A stretch of 64,000 nt of DNA, from positions 264,207-328,206 of the forward strand of contig NZ_CDME01000015.1 in the NCBI RefSeq assembly GCF_000826545.1. Reading direction: 5' to 3'. This document shows positions 49,010 through 57,679 of the stretch, one piece after another. Position numbers and translations under genes: made by a program. The notes beneath the pieces are model-generated. The model searched no databases and was not told the origin of the DNA. It saw only the letters and a program-made list of their open reading frames with translations. The first letter of the stretch is position 1, and every line of letters begins with the position of its first letter. The stretch comes from Kibdelosporangium sp. MJ126-NF4. Its GTDB lineage: Bacteria > Actinomycetota > Actinomycetes > Mycobacteriales > Pseudonocardiaceae.

Positions 49010-50623
49010 TTACTGTGCTTGCGCAGGCAATACGTGCTGTCCGGTTCGGTCGGTGCTCAGGCAGAGTGAGCAGATCACGCCGCCGAGCGCGCTCGCCAGC
49101 ACGTCCGGCCGTTCGTAACCCTGCTCACACACCTGGCAGGTGTAACGGGTCCCGCTCGGGTTGCCGTCCGCGTCCACCATCGGCTCGTCGATCCCGTCGT
49201 CGGTGCGGCGCAGGTAGTACCGGCCGCGGGTCGCGATCGCCATCACCGGCGTGAGCACGAGCGCGATCACCACCGCCGCCACCGGCGAGAACGGCTGGAC
49301 GCCCGAACCGAAGGCACCGAAGTAAACCGCGATCGAGATCCCCGACGACGCCACGAACGCGGTCGGCCCGACCGGGTTGACCGCGTACAGCATGCCGCGC
49401 CGGAACTCCGGCTGCTTCGGCGAGAGACCGAGCAGGAACTTGTTGACCATGATGTCCGTCGCGACCGTGACCACCCAGGCGATCGCGCAGTTCGAGTAGA
49501 AGCTGAGCAGGGAGTTCAGGAAGCTGAACATGTCCGCTTCCATCAGCACGAGGGCGAACGCGAGGTTCAGCACGACGAACACCAGCCGCCCCGGGTAGCG
49601 GCGGGTGACCCTGGTGACGGAGTTGGTCCAGGCCAGCGAGCCGGAGTACGCGTTGGTGACGTTGATCTTGACCTGGCTGAGCACGACCAGCAGCAGCGCC
49701 AGCGGGACCACCAGCCACACCGGCAGCATCCGCTTGAACGCGCCGGTGAACTGCTCGATCGGCTCGACCGCGGCCGCCACCCCGACGGCGTCCACTATGT
49801 ACACGGCGAGGAAGACGCCGATGATCTGCTTGGCCGCGCCGAAGAACACCCAGCCGGGACCGGCCGCGACCACCGAGATCCACCACGACCGCCGGTTGGC
49901 CCTGGTCCTGGGCGGCATGAACCGCAGGTAGTCGATCTGCTCGCCGATCTGCGCCATCAGCGACAGGCACACACCCGCGCCGAGCATCACCGCGGCCGCG
50001 TCCACGCCCGGCTTGTACGACAGGAACTCCCGCACCGAACCGGGATCGGCCACGACGAGGTAGCCGATCGGCGCGACGATCAGCACCAGCCACAGTGGAT
50101 TGGTCCAGGTCTGCAGCTTGGCCAGCGCCTTCATCCCGTAGACCACCAACGGGATGATCACCAGCGTCGACACCAGGTACCCGGCCCACAACGGCAGGCC
50201 GAGGCCGTAGCGCAGGCCCTGCGCCATGATCGAGCCCTCGAGCGCGAAGAAGATGAACGTGAAGCTGGCGAAGATCACGCTGGTCAGCACCGAGCCGTGA
50301 TACCCGAAGCCGGAGCCGCGGGTGATCAGGTCGAGGTCGATGTTGTACCGGGCCCCGTAGTACGCCAGCGGAAACCCGGTGACCAGGATGACGACCGCGG
50401 CGCACAGGATCGCCAGCAGAGCGTTGGAGGTGCCGTGGGTCAGCCCGATGCCCGCGCCGATGGAGAAGTCGGCCATGTAGGCCATCCCGCCGAGCGCGGA
50501 CGCGCCGACGACGGCCGGGGACCACCGCCGGTACGAGCGAGGCGCGAACCTGAGTGTGTAGTCCTCCAGCGTCTCGCGGGCCACATTGCCTTGCCGGGTA
50601 GGCAATGCCTGCTCGAGTGCCAT
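49010..50623 (-). CDS. NCS1-family permease with a C-terminal zinc-ribbon-like tail
   Basis: A 537-residue transporter with about 12 helices over residues 40-480 and the NCS1 pattern of a cytosine/purine permease (SPAVVGASALGGMAYMADFSIGAGIG, YNIDLDLITRGSGFGY). Such proteins import nucleobases, hydantoins or thiamine-like compounds with Na+ or H+. The tail after the last helix has TCQVCEQGYERPD and VICSLCLSTD (two CxxC pairs), an unusual cytoplasmic metal-binding-like extension. It heads the hydroxylase/methyltransferase unit, so its cargo may be their substrate. Confidence 0.88.
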   Translation of the reverse strand: MALEQALPTRQGNVARETLEDYTLRFAPRSYRRWSPAVVGASALGGMAYMADFSIGAGIGLTHGTSNALLAILCAAVVILVTGFPLAYYGARYNIDLDLITRGSGFGYHGSVLTSVIFASFTFIFFALEGSIMAQGLRYGLGLPLWAGYLVSTLVIIPLVVYGMKALAKLQTWTNPLWLVLIVAPIGYLVVADPGSVREFLSYKPGVDAAAVMLGAGVCLSLMAQIGEQIDYLRFMPPRTRANRRSWWISVVAAGPGWVFFGAAKQIIGVFLAVYIVDAVGVAAAVEPIEQFTGAFKRMLPVWLVVPLALLLVVLSQVKINVTNAYSGSLAWTNSVTRVTRRYPGRLVFVVLNLAFALVLMEADMFSFLNSLLSFYSNCAIAWVVTVATDIMVNKFLLGLSPKQPEFRRGMLYAVNPVGPTAFVASSGISIAVYFGAFGSGVQPFSPVAAVVIALVLTPVMAIATRGRYYLRRTDDGIDEPMVDADGNPSGTRYTCQVCEQGYERPDVLASALGGVICSLCLSTDRTGQHVLPAQAQ

Positions 50624-50692
50624 TCCTCGAAAGCTAGGAACGAGTCGTTTCGGCAGTACCTACCCAGCTGTGACAGCCACGTTAACGAGACC

Positions 50693-50845
50693 CTAGGGCG
50701 AGATGATCGGGCGCGTCCTTGATGGATCGCGGCCGTCGAAGTCCGTGCTGCCTGCCAGCTTGACCCCGGGCCGCGGACGGTGGTTGCGCTGCAGGCCGTA
50801 GACGAGGACGGCGAGGAGGATGAGGAGAACCAGTGTTTCTGCCAT
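50693..50845 (-). CDS. Small single-pass membrane protein
   Basis: A 50-residue protein with one N-terminal transmembrane helix (ETLVLLILLAVLVYGLQ) followed by a basic, proline-rich cytoplasmic tail (RNHRPRPGVKLAG, ...RPIISP). Similar tiny proteins occur in actinomycetes without known role. There is no Shine-Dalgarno sequence, so the mRNA may be leaderless. It is 69 nt upstream of the permease on the same strand and divergent from the GlxA-type regulator. Confidence 0.6.
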   Translation of the reverse strand: MAETLVLLILLAVLVYGLQRNHRPRPGVKLAGSTDFDGRDPSRTRPIISP

Positions 50846-50931
50846 GGCAGTAATTTTTCTATGGAGGATTTTCCGCCACCAGTGGCAGTAGAGACCTTGT
50901 CCAACAAAATCCTGCCATCTACGATGACCAC

Positions 50932-51900
50932 ATGCTGAGAACCGTGACAGTGGTGCTCGTCGACGACTTCGCCCCGTTCGAGTTCGGAGTGCTCTGCGAG
51001 GTCTTCGGCGTCGACCGCACCGAGGAGGGCGTGCCGCCCATCGAGTTCCGCGTGTGCGGGGAGCGGGCAGGCGTCGCACTGAACACGACCGTCGGCATCA
51101 AGCTCACACCGGACCACGGCCTCGACGCGCTGGCCGACGCCGACCTGGTGGCCATCCCCGCGTGCAACATCCGTGACGAGTACCCGGCAGCCGTGCTCGA
51201 CGCGATACGCGCCGCCTCCGGGCGGGGAGCCACCATCCTGACGGTCTGCAGCGGGGCGTTCCTGCTCGCCGCGACCGGACTGTTGGACGGCAGGCTGTGC
51301 ACGACCCACTGGCTGTACGCCGACCGGTTCGCGCGTTTGCACCCCAACGCCAAGCTTGATCCGGACGTGCTGTTCGTCGACGACGGCGACATCATCACCA
51401 GCGCGGGCACGGCCGCCGGGATCGACGCCTGCCTGCACCTGGTCCGCCGCGAGCTCGGCTCGGCGCACGCGGCGACGATCGCCCGCCGGATGGTCGTCCC
51501 GCCGCAACGTGACGGCGGCCAACGCCAGTACGTCGAAGTGCCCATTCCGCACACCGGCGACAGTCTCGAACCGGTGCTCACCTGGATGCTCGAACACCTC
51601 GCGGTCGAGCACACCGTCGCCGACCTCGCCAAGCGCGCGCAGACCTCGGAGCGGACCTTCGCCCGCAAGTTCGTGGCTGAGACGGGGACCACACCGCTGC
51701 GTTGGCTGTCCACGCAACGCGTCCTGCACGCGCAGCGGCTGCTGGAGGACACCGCGCTGGGCGTCGAGGAGATCGCGCAGCAGTGCGGTTTCGGCAGTTC
51801 CGCGCTGCTCAGGCACCATTTCCACAAGGTCGTCGGGATCGGGCCGAAGGACTACCGGCGGGCGTTCGCCGCAGGCCCGAAAGGGCAGCTTTCCGGGTGA
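50932..51900 (+). CDS. GlxA-type regulator (DJ-1/PfpI + AraC HTH)
   Basis: A 322-residue protein with a DJ-1/PfpI-like domain (about 5-190; ILTVCSGAFLLAATGLL with the nucleophile-elbow Cys and THW) and a C-terminal AraC double HTH (about 215-315). AraC/DJ-1 regulators respond to small amines, nicotinate or unknown signals. It is divergent from the small membrane protein and permease unit, which it probably controls (inference). Confidence 0.9.
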   Translation: MLRTVTVVLVDDFAPFEFGVLCEVFGVDRTEEGVPPIEFRVCGERAGVALNTTVGIKLTPDHGLDALADADLVAIPACNIRDEYPAAVLDAIRAASGRGATILTVCSGAFLLAATGLLDGRLCTTHWLYADRFARLHPNAKLDPDVLFVDDGDIITSAGTAAGIDACLHLVRRELGSAHAATIARRMVVPPQRDGGQRQYVEVPIPHTGDSLEPVLTWMLEHLAVEHTVADLAKRAQTSERTFARKFVAETGTTPLRWLSTQRVLHAQRLLEDTALGVEEIAQQCGFGSSALLRHHFHKVVGIGPKDYRRAFAAGPKGQLSG

Positions 51901-52010
51901 CGGGCGCCACTATCCGACACGTTCGAGTGATCATCGCGGATATCGGCATCAGACAGGCCCTGGGGAGGCGTCTCATCGCCGCAAGGCCCTGAAGCTGACA
52001 GGAGGCAGCG

Positions 52011-52427
52011 ATGATGCGCGAAGAGCACACCGAGATCGTGATGACGGTGACGTTCGACCTGGTTTCCGAGCACCCGGTTCCCGTTGACGTCGAACTTCGC
52101 TACGACACCCGCGACCCGTTCGCGGTGTACGCGTTGTTCGAGCCGGAGGGTGCCAGGGCTGTTCAGTGGATCCTGTCGCGTGATCTGTTGGCCGACGGCC
52201 TGATCGTGCGCACGGGCGAGGGTGACGTGCGGATGTGGCCGGACCAGGACAACGACGAGCTCATCATGATCGAGTTCGTCACGCCGAAGGGACAGGCCCG
52301 GTTCGAGGCGCACGCACAGGACATCGCCGACTTCCTGGACACCACCTACGAGGTGGTGCTGTCGGGCGGCGAGGACCAGTGGTTCGACTTCGACTCGGAG
52401 ATCGAGCGGATGATCGCCGCGGGCTGA
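52011..52427 (+). CDS. SsgA-like protein (SALP) of sporulation-specific cell division
   Basis: A 138-residue protein matching the SsgA/SsgB family: VTFDLVSEHPVPVDVELRYDTRDPFAVYALF, WILSRDLLADGL and DVRMWP. In Streptomyces, SsgB recruits FtsZ to sporulation septa. Members are restricted to sporulating actinomycetes, which supports the assignment of the host. ATG 52011 has AGGAGG upstream. A 14-bp terminator hairpin follows. Confidence 0.93.
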   Translation: MMREEHTEIVMTVTFDLVSEHPVPVDVELRYDTRDPFAVYALFEPEGARAVQWILSRDLLADGLIVRTGEGDVRMWPDQDNDELIMIEFVTPKGQARFEAHAQDIADFLDTTYEVVLSGGEDQWFDFDSEIERMIAAG

Positions 52428-52454
52428 TGATCATCCTCGCTGCCGCAGCCTTGT

Positions 52455-52498
52455 GTCCCTGGAGTGTCGTTCAGGACGCGGAAAGACACTCCAGGGAC
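52455..52498. terminator. 14-bp terminator hairpin between convergent genes
   Basis: GTCCCTGGAGTGTC (52455-52468) pairs perfectly with GACACTCCAGGGAC (52485-52498) across a 16-nt loop, between the SsgA-like gene and the XRE regulator gene on the other strand. Confidence 0.8.
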
Positions 52499-52536
52499 GA
52501 GAACCTGGCTGCCACAGCAGTTGAATTCAGGGAGGA

Positions 52537-53760
52537 TCACCCGATCCGGGGCACGGCCACGCCGACTCCGGCGAGCTGGCTGTACAGCGTCCTGACCGAG
52601 ACGTCGTCGCCGTACTTCGACAGCCGCCGCACCACCGAAGTCAGGCACACCTGGTCACGCACCGGACGGATCGGCGCGACGCGGGGCACGATCTGTGACG
52701 TGACCGCGCACGCTTCCTCGATCTTTCGCTGGTCCGCCAGCGCGGCGGCGAGCAACGTCCTTGTGCACAAACGAACTCCCGGCCAGCGTTCGCTCAGCTT
52801 GACCGCCGTGCGCGCGAAACCTTCCGCCTCGCGCGGCCAGCCGAGGAACCGGAACGACAGGGCGCAGCCGGACGCCAGGTACAGCCGGTCGGTCGGCTCG
52901 GACGAGCCGTAGGCCTCAAGCGACTTCTCCGCCCTGCGCAACACCTGCAGGCACGTGTCACGGTCGCCCATCATCGCGTAGCAGGACGCCGCCATCGAGG
53001 CGATCTCCACCCGCAGCAAGGTCAGCCCGGTCTTGTCCGCGGCCTGCTCGGCCATCCGGATCACCGGAACCGCCGACTCGAGCGTCCCGTGGAACAACGA
53101 CTGGAAGCTCAGCGCCGCGAGGATCTCCGCGGACAGCGCCAGCTCACCCGAGCGTCTGCTCAGGTTGAGCGCGATCCGCAGCCGCTGGCTGCCGAGCGCC
53201 ACCTCACCCTCGTCGAACGCGTACCAACCGCCGCGCAGGTACGACTCCGCCGCCGCCCGGAACACGTTCTCGCTCGGGCGCTCGGCTTCGTCGGTCGTCT
53301 CGTTGCCGAGCCACCGGAACAGTTGCCGCATGCCAAGCCCGACCTGCCCGTCCGGCCTGCTCACGATCCGCAGCGCGTTGAACCCGCCGTCGCCACCGGC
53401 GAACTCCGACTGCCGGGATCCCGACAGCTGGAACCACAGCAGCCGCTGCGGGATCTTCAGCGCCTTCGCCCAGCGTTCGAGCTTGTCGAGGTCGTGCACC
53501 TGACTTCGGTCGCGTTCGATTCTGCTGATCTGTCCCTGGCTGACGCCGAGCCAGTTCGCGACCTCGGCCTGGCCGACGTTGCTCGCCCGCCGGTACTCGC
53601 GCAGGAGCTGCCCGAAGTGGCGTTCCGCGGCGGCGGCACGCATGGGTGCGGCATCCCAGAACTCGTCCGGGCGGGATGGCGCGCCGGCCCTGCCTGACCG
53701 GCGAGGGGTGGTGTCCACCCCGCCGTGAGCGCTGGTCCGCCCACCTAGTTGCTGCTTCAT
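52537..53760 (-). CDS. XRE-family regulator with TPR-like C-terminus
   Basis: A 407-residue protein: a disordered Arg/Gly/Pro-rich N-terminus (1-35), an XRE HTH (about 48-105, VGQAEVANWLGVSQGQISRIERDRSQVHD) and a long helical repeat region (about 170-400) of TPR type, as in actinobacterial quorum- or nutrient-type regulators. ATG 53760 has AAGGAG upstream; the longer frame continues into low-complexity sequence and was not used. Ligand and targets are unknown. Confidence 0.85.
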   Translation of the reverse strand: MKQQLGGRTSAHGGVDTTPRRSGRAGAPSRPDEFWDAAPMRAAAAERHFGQLLREYRRASNVGQAEVANWLGVSQGQISRIERDRSQVHDLDKLERWAKALKIPQRLLWFQLSGSRQSEFAGGDGGFNALRIVSRPDGQVGLGMRQLFRWLGNETTDEAERPSENVFRAAAESYLRGGWYAFDEGEVALGSQRLRIALNLSRRSGELALSAEILAALSFQSLFHGTLESAVPVIRMAEQAADKTGLTLLRVEIASMAASCYAMMGDRDTCLQVLRRAEKSLEAYGSSEPTDRLYLASGCALSFRFLGWPREAEGFARTAVKLSERWPGVRLCTRTLLAAALADQRKIEEACAVTSQIVPRVAPIRPVRDQVCLTSVVRRLSKYGDDVSVRTLYSQLAGVGVAVPRIG

Positions 53761-53803
53761 GTCAGACTCCGCTCCTTCTCCGCGGCCGAGGTTCAGGGGT
53801 TGC

Positions 53804-54091
53804 TCAGCACCACCGGAGCGCCATCGGATCGCATTTCGTCCCGCTGGTGACTCCTGACCCCGATGAGGACCAGTCCGAATACCAGGTTGTCGCTGGCCTG
53901 AGCGCCGGTCGCGGGGTACCGGCACTGGCGGAGGCGGGGGCCTGGCTGTGCCCCAGGTTGGTCGTAGCCGTGGAATGCGTCTCACCTTGTGTCACGGATG
54001 CACCGGCAAGACCGTTCATCACCATCGCGATCACGGCCGCTGTCCCGGCACCGACGGCGGTCAACGTGATCGTTCGGGGAGCGACGCGCAT
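53804..54091 (-). CDS. Possible small membrane or exported protein
   Basis: A 95-residue frame with one hydrophobic segment near the N-terminus (TITLTAVGAGTAAVIAMVMNGLAG) and a Ser/Thr/Ala-rich tail with two cysteines at the end. The composition fits an exported or anchored peptide, but codon pattern and RBS are unconvincing (AGGAGG lies 15 nt before the ATG). No family is recognised; it may be spurious. Confidence 0.33.
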   Translation of the reverse strand: MRVAPRTITLTAVGAGTAAVIAMVMNGLAGASVTQGETHSTATTNLGHSQAPASASAGTPRPALRPATTWYSDWSSSGSGVTSGTKCDPMALRWC

Positions 54092-54354
54092 GCCTGTAGC
54101 ACGGGACCTCCTGCTGGTCGCCCTATGCCGTGCGCGCATGGAGGGAACCTCCCTATCAGCTCTAACCTGCACCCTGGTCTGGCTGGCGGCATGTACATCA
54201 CGACTTCAACTGGCGTGGAAGATCTGGTGAATCACCCCCAACAGGAGTAGAAATACGCCGACCGGAGCATAGGGGTGCGACGCACAGTGTTCAACCCTTG
54301 CCAGAGTGTTTCGAACGAGTGGATAGTCGGACGCGTTCGAGTGAGGAGGGGGAG

Positions 54355-55056
54355 ATGACCCGTGTCGGGGAGGGTCTGTTCGCCGCGGTCCTCGATGATC
54401 TCTGCCGCCATCCGCCGGCCAGGCGCAGGCGGCTGAGCAACGTCGAGCTCGCCGCGGCGATCCGGGACCGCGGGGGCGACATCGGACACGCGTACATCGC
54501 GCAGCTGCGCAAAGGCCAGAAGGACAATCCGACCCGCCAGGCGATCGAGGACCTGGCAGGAGCACTGGGGGTGCACCCGGCCTACTTCGTCGGCGGACGC
54601 CGTGAGCTGGCCGACGGGGAAACGCCACGGTGGCGGCACGACGCGTTACGGACGCTGTTCGACACCGCGCACGGAACCGTGTCACCCGAGGACGTGGCCA
54701 CCACCATCAGCTCGAACGGCCGGTTCGGCTCGATCTCGGCCAGCTACATCCGTGAGCTGCTCAACGGGGTCAGCGACAACCCCAGGCTGAAACACATCCT
54801 CGGTCTGGCTGAACACTTCGACGTCCCGCCCTCGTACTTCTTTGACGACAGGCTCGCTCGCTGGGTCGACAGCGAACGCGCCGACCTCGTGCAACTGCGG
54901 GAGTTAGGAGTGGTCGAGTTCGTGACACGGCTGGCCGGAAAGGTTCCTGAGCTGTCCCAGCAGACCAGGCGAGCCACCATCCAGGCGATTGCCGACGCGC
55001 TCGAGCCAGGCAAGTACGAAGGATGGTTCATCAGGCGGGACCAGGAGACGATATGA
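54355..55056 (+). CDS. Double-HTH XRE-like regulator of the ImmA triad
   Basis: A 233-residue protein containing two similar helix-turn-helix units: GDIGHAYIAQLRKGQKDNPTRQ (about 40-60) and FGSISASYIRELLNGVSDNP (about 120-140). Each is followed by a helix ending in hydrophobic/tyrosine motifs (VHPAYF, VPPSYFF). ATG 54355 follows GAGGAGGGGG. It is coupled to the metallopeptidase gene by an ATGA overlap, as expected where an ImmA-type protease cleaves the neighbouring repressor. Confidence 0.85.
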   Translation: MTRVGEGLFAAVLDDLCRHPPARRRRLSNVELAAAIRDRGGDIGHAYIAQLRKGQKDNPTRQAIEDLAGALGVHPAYFVGGRRELADGETPRWRHDALRTLFDTAHGTVSPEDVATTISSNGRFGSISASYIRELLNGVSDNPRLKHILGLAEHFDVPPSYFFDDRLARWVDSERADLVQLRELGVVEFVTRLAGKVPELSQQTRRATIQAIADALEPGKYEGWFIRRDQETI

Positions 55057-55598
55057 ACAGACGCACGCGCCGTGCACTGGTCACCCGCGTCACCGACGAG
55101 CTGCGGCTCGCACCGGGGACCACCCACCAGGAGGCCGCATGGCGCGTGTGCGAACTGATGGGGCAGCACCTCGGCAAACACGTCGAGGTCCGCTTCGCAC
55201 CGCTGCCGGACGCGCGGCTGACCGGCGTCTCCGCGTTGCTTGAGAACGGCAACTACCTGGTGATCTGCGCGAACTCACCACGCTGGTACCACCGGCTGCA
55301 GATCCTGCTGCACGAGTTCGCGCACCTGCTGCTCGGCCACCAGCCGATCACCCTGGCCAAGTCGGAGGGCCTGCGCAGGCTGGCCCCGAACGTGCTGCCG
55401 ACCAGGGCGAGGTACGTGGCCGGGCGCACCGCCTTCAGCGACCACGACGAGCACGCCGCCGAGGAACTCGCGGACGAGCTGCTCGACGCCATCACCGACC
55501 AGCGCCGTGTCGGCGACCCCGGTATGCCCGGCCACGTACGCCGGATCGTCTCCTCGTTCTCCACCGACCACGAGGCTTCCCATGACGTCCACCTATGA
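55053..55598 (+). CDS. ImmA/IrrE-family metallopeptidase
   Basis: A 181-residue protease of the ImmA/IrrE group with the zinc-binding HEFAH (87-91) plus a downstream acidic helix (HDEHAAEELADELL) that may supply the third ligand. In Bacillus and Deinococcus such proteases cleave an XRE repressor to induce responses to DNA damage or mobile elements. Its start overlaps the double-HTH gene, and its end overlaps the next gene by 17 nt (55582-55598). Confidence 0.9.
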   Translation: MNRRTRRALVTRVTDELRLAPGTTHQEAAWRVCELMGQHLGKHVEVRFAPLPDARLTGVSALLENGNYLVICANSPRWYHRLQILLHEFAHLLLGHQPITLAKSEGLRRLAPNVLPTRARYVAGRTAFSDHDEHAAEELADELLDAITDQRRVGDPGMPGHVRRIVSSFSTDHEASHDVHL

Positions 55599-56856
55599 CG
55601 TCATCTATCTCACCGGTGCCCTCGTCTGCGGACTGGCCCTGTTCTACAAGGCGATTCGGCTCTACCGGCACGGCGGCCACGCGCGGTCGTGGGCACTGAC
55701 CATCACACTGGCCTACAGCGTGGGCGCAGCCGTCCTGTCGGCGCCCACATTCGCGGGCTGGTTCGACCGGTTCGTCGGGATCGACAGCTTCGCCACACTG
55801 CTGGAGGCCTGCATGGAAGCGGGCTTCGCGTGTGGCGCGCTGTCACTGGTCACCTACTGGCGTTATCCGCTCGGGCGTGCGTGCGATCTGGTGTGGCGGT
55901 TCAGCAAGTTCTTCTTCGGGCTCGTCGCCGTGTTGGCGGCGCTGTTCGCGATCTCGTCGTTCCCCGGCAGCCATGAGGTCGATTTCATCAGCCAGTACGC
56001 CCACCAGCCAACGGTTTCCGCGTTCGTACTCGTCTACCTGATCCCGACGACGATCGTGATGGCCGCGTCCACTCGCGGCTGCGGAGTGGCGGCGAAGGAC
56101 CCGGCCATCGCGAAATTCCCCTGGCTGCGCAGGGTGTTGCGGTGCCTGCAACTGGCGATCGGCTTCGCGATGCTGCACCTGCTCGGTGAATACGTGGCAC
56201 TGGCCTCGGTGTGGTTCGACTGGCACTCGCTCGAATGGTTCGCGCCGACGGCGTCGGCCGTGTCGACCTTCGGGTTCGTCCCCAGCGCGCTCGCGGCCGT
56301 GTTGCCGGACGTCGAGCGGCTGAAACCGAGTCTGGGCCTGGCAATCGAACGCTGGCAGGTGTTCGTGTTGTTGCGCCCGCTGCACCGGGCGTTGCGATCA
56401 GTCAACCCGGAGGCCGTTTTCGTGGCTCGGGGCAAGCGGTTCTGCCCGCACCACCGGCTACGCAGGCAGTTGCTGGAGTTGAGCGAGTGGCGTTGGGCGC
56501 TGGCGCCGCAGTTCGACCCGGACGTCCGCAGCGCGGCACAGCGAATAGGAAGTATGCGCGGACTTTCCGGGACGGACCTCGATTCCGTGGTCGAAGCGGC
56601 CCAACTGGAGGCCGCGATCCACCGCTCACGACAGGTTTCCGCAACAGTGTGTCCGGACGTCACCCGTTGCGAGGTGACCCATTCTGAAGTGACCCACTCC
56701 GAAGTGACACAGGACGGCTCCGGATTGGACAGTGAGTACACCTGGTGGGTCGCTGTGGCGCAGGCGTTCCGCGGCTCCACTGTGGTGACCGCCGCACTCA
56801 CCGAGGCCGGAGCCCACCGGGCACGCGGCGAGCTGTTCACGCCGACCGGTCACTGA
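55582..56856 (+). CDS. MAB_1171c-like putative membrane transporter with EVTHS repeats
   Basis: A 424-residue protein with seven predicted helices (residues 5-260) and a cytoplasmic C-terminal domain, resembling the MAB_1171c-type family that often accompanies XRE-ImmA pairs in actinomycetes. Near the end, EVTHS-type pentapeptides are repeated (coding region about 56670-56712), with the DNA showing near-identical 15-nt units. Its function is unknown; it may sense or export the signal that triggers ImmA. Confidence 0.75.
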   Translation: MTSTYDVIYLTGALVCGLALFYKAIRLYRHGGHARSWALTITLAYSVGAAVLSAPTFAGWFDRFVGIDSFATLLEACMEAGFACGALSLVTYWRYPLGRACDLVWRFSKFFFGLVAVLAALFAISSFPGSHEVDFISQYAHQPTVSAFVLVYLIPTTIVMAASTRGCGVAAKDPAIAKFPWLRRVLRCLQLAIGFAMLHLLGEYVALASVWFDWHSLEWFAPTASAVSTFGFVPSALAAVLPDVERLKPSLGLAIERWQVFVLLRPLHRALRSVNPEAVFVARGKRFCPHHRLRRQLLELSEWRWALAPQFDPDVRSAAQRIGSMRGLSGTDLDSVVEAAQLEAAIHRSRQVSATVCPDVTRCEVTHSEVTHSEVTQDGSGLDSEYTWWVAVAQAFRGSTVVTAALTEAGAHRARGELFTPTGH

Positions 56857-57322
56857 GCGCACGCCGCAGCGCGCGAACCCCGTGGTACATCCGGGATTTC
56901 ACAGTTCCCGGAGGGACACCGAGCATGTCCGCGACCTCGTTGACCGTCCGGCCGCGCAGATAGGTCTCCTCGATGACCTGGCGTTGCGCCGGGGGTAACG
57001 TGTCGAGCGCGCGGCGCACGGCCAACGCGGACACTGTTTGCTCTGCTGGATCCGGAACACTGACATAGTCCTCGTGCGCCTCTTCGACCTCGTACGGCCG
57101 GGCCCGCCTGCTGCGCCAGTCGTCGATCACGACCCGCCGCGCCACCGTGTACATCCAGGCGCGCAACAGATGTGGCCGCGGGTCCAGCCTGCTGGCGTTG
57201 CGCCACGCCCTGATCAGGGTTTCCTGCACGACGTCTTCCGCCCAGTGCCGGTCGTGACCGGTCAGCCGCAACGCGTACGGCATGAGCGAGATGCTCATCT
57301 CCTGGTATGCGACGTGGCCCAT
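56837..57322 (-). CDS. ECF-type RNA polymerase sigma factor
   Basis: A 161-residue sigma factor with sigma2 (YALRLTGHDRHWAEDVVQETLIRAWRN, about 16-42) and sigma4 (LPPAQRQVIEETYLRGRTVNEVADMLGVPPGTVKSRMYHGVRALRRAL). It is slightly short at the N-terminus, so the real start may be upstream of ATG 57322 or this is a compact member. No anti-sigma gene is adjacent. Its end overlaps the convergent membrane protein gene by 20 nt. Confidence 0.88.
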   Translation of the reverse strand: MGHVAYQEMSISLMPYALRLTGHDRHWAEDVVQETLIRAWRNASRLDPRPHLLRAWMYTVARRVVIDDWRSRRARPYEVEEAHEDYVSVPDPAEQTVSALAVRRALDTLPPAQRQVIEETYLRGRTVNEVADMLGVPPGTVKSRMYHGVRALRRALSDRSA

Positions 57323-57679
57323 GCCACCATCGTGTTCCGTTGTGGCACAACGGTCCAGACGCTAGTCGGGATCCGCATACGGTATGCCAAAAAAAGGGGG
57401 GAGGGACATGGTCGGCTTGGGGGTGAAACCGGCCAGGCCCCTCCCGCATCGGCGGCCGGTGCTGGGGACACCGCAATGCCGCCTGTCACCTCGCAGCCGT
57501 CAGGCTATGGTGCGCGGTGTCATGCGCGCACGACCGACGTGGGTACTACTACCGTTGCAGATAGCCCCAGCCGGTTGGCACGCTTGTGCTCTCAACTATC
57601 ACTGAGCGGGAATCGACTCGGGAGTGGTTGGCTGTTGCCTCGTCAGTAGGCAACGAATGGGGGAAGAGGGGAGGACACG
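57323..57679. promoter_or_regulatory. Divergent regulatory region with a GCATAC-G-GTATGC palindrome
   Basis: This 357-nt gap separates the divergent ECF sigma gene and the HTH-NB-ARC-TPR regulator. GCATAC (57375-57380) and GTATGC (57382-57387) form a perfect palindrome with a 1-nt centre, followed by an A7/G6 run at 57388-57402. The minus-strand 11-mer ATACCGTATGC also occurs at 37744-37754. No gene is seen in the gap. Confidence 0.5.
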
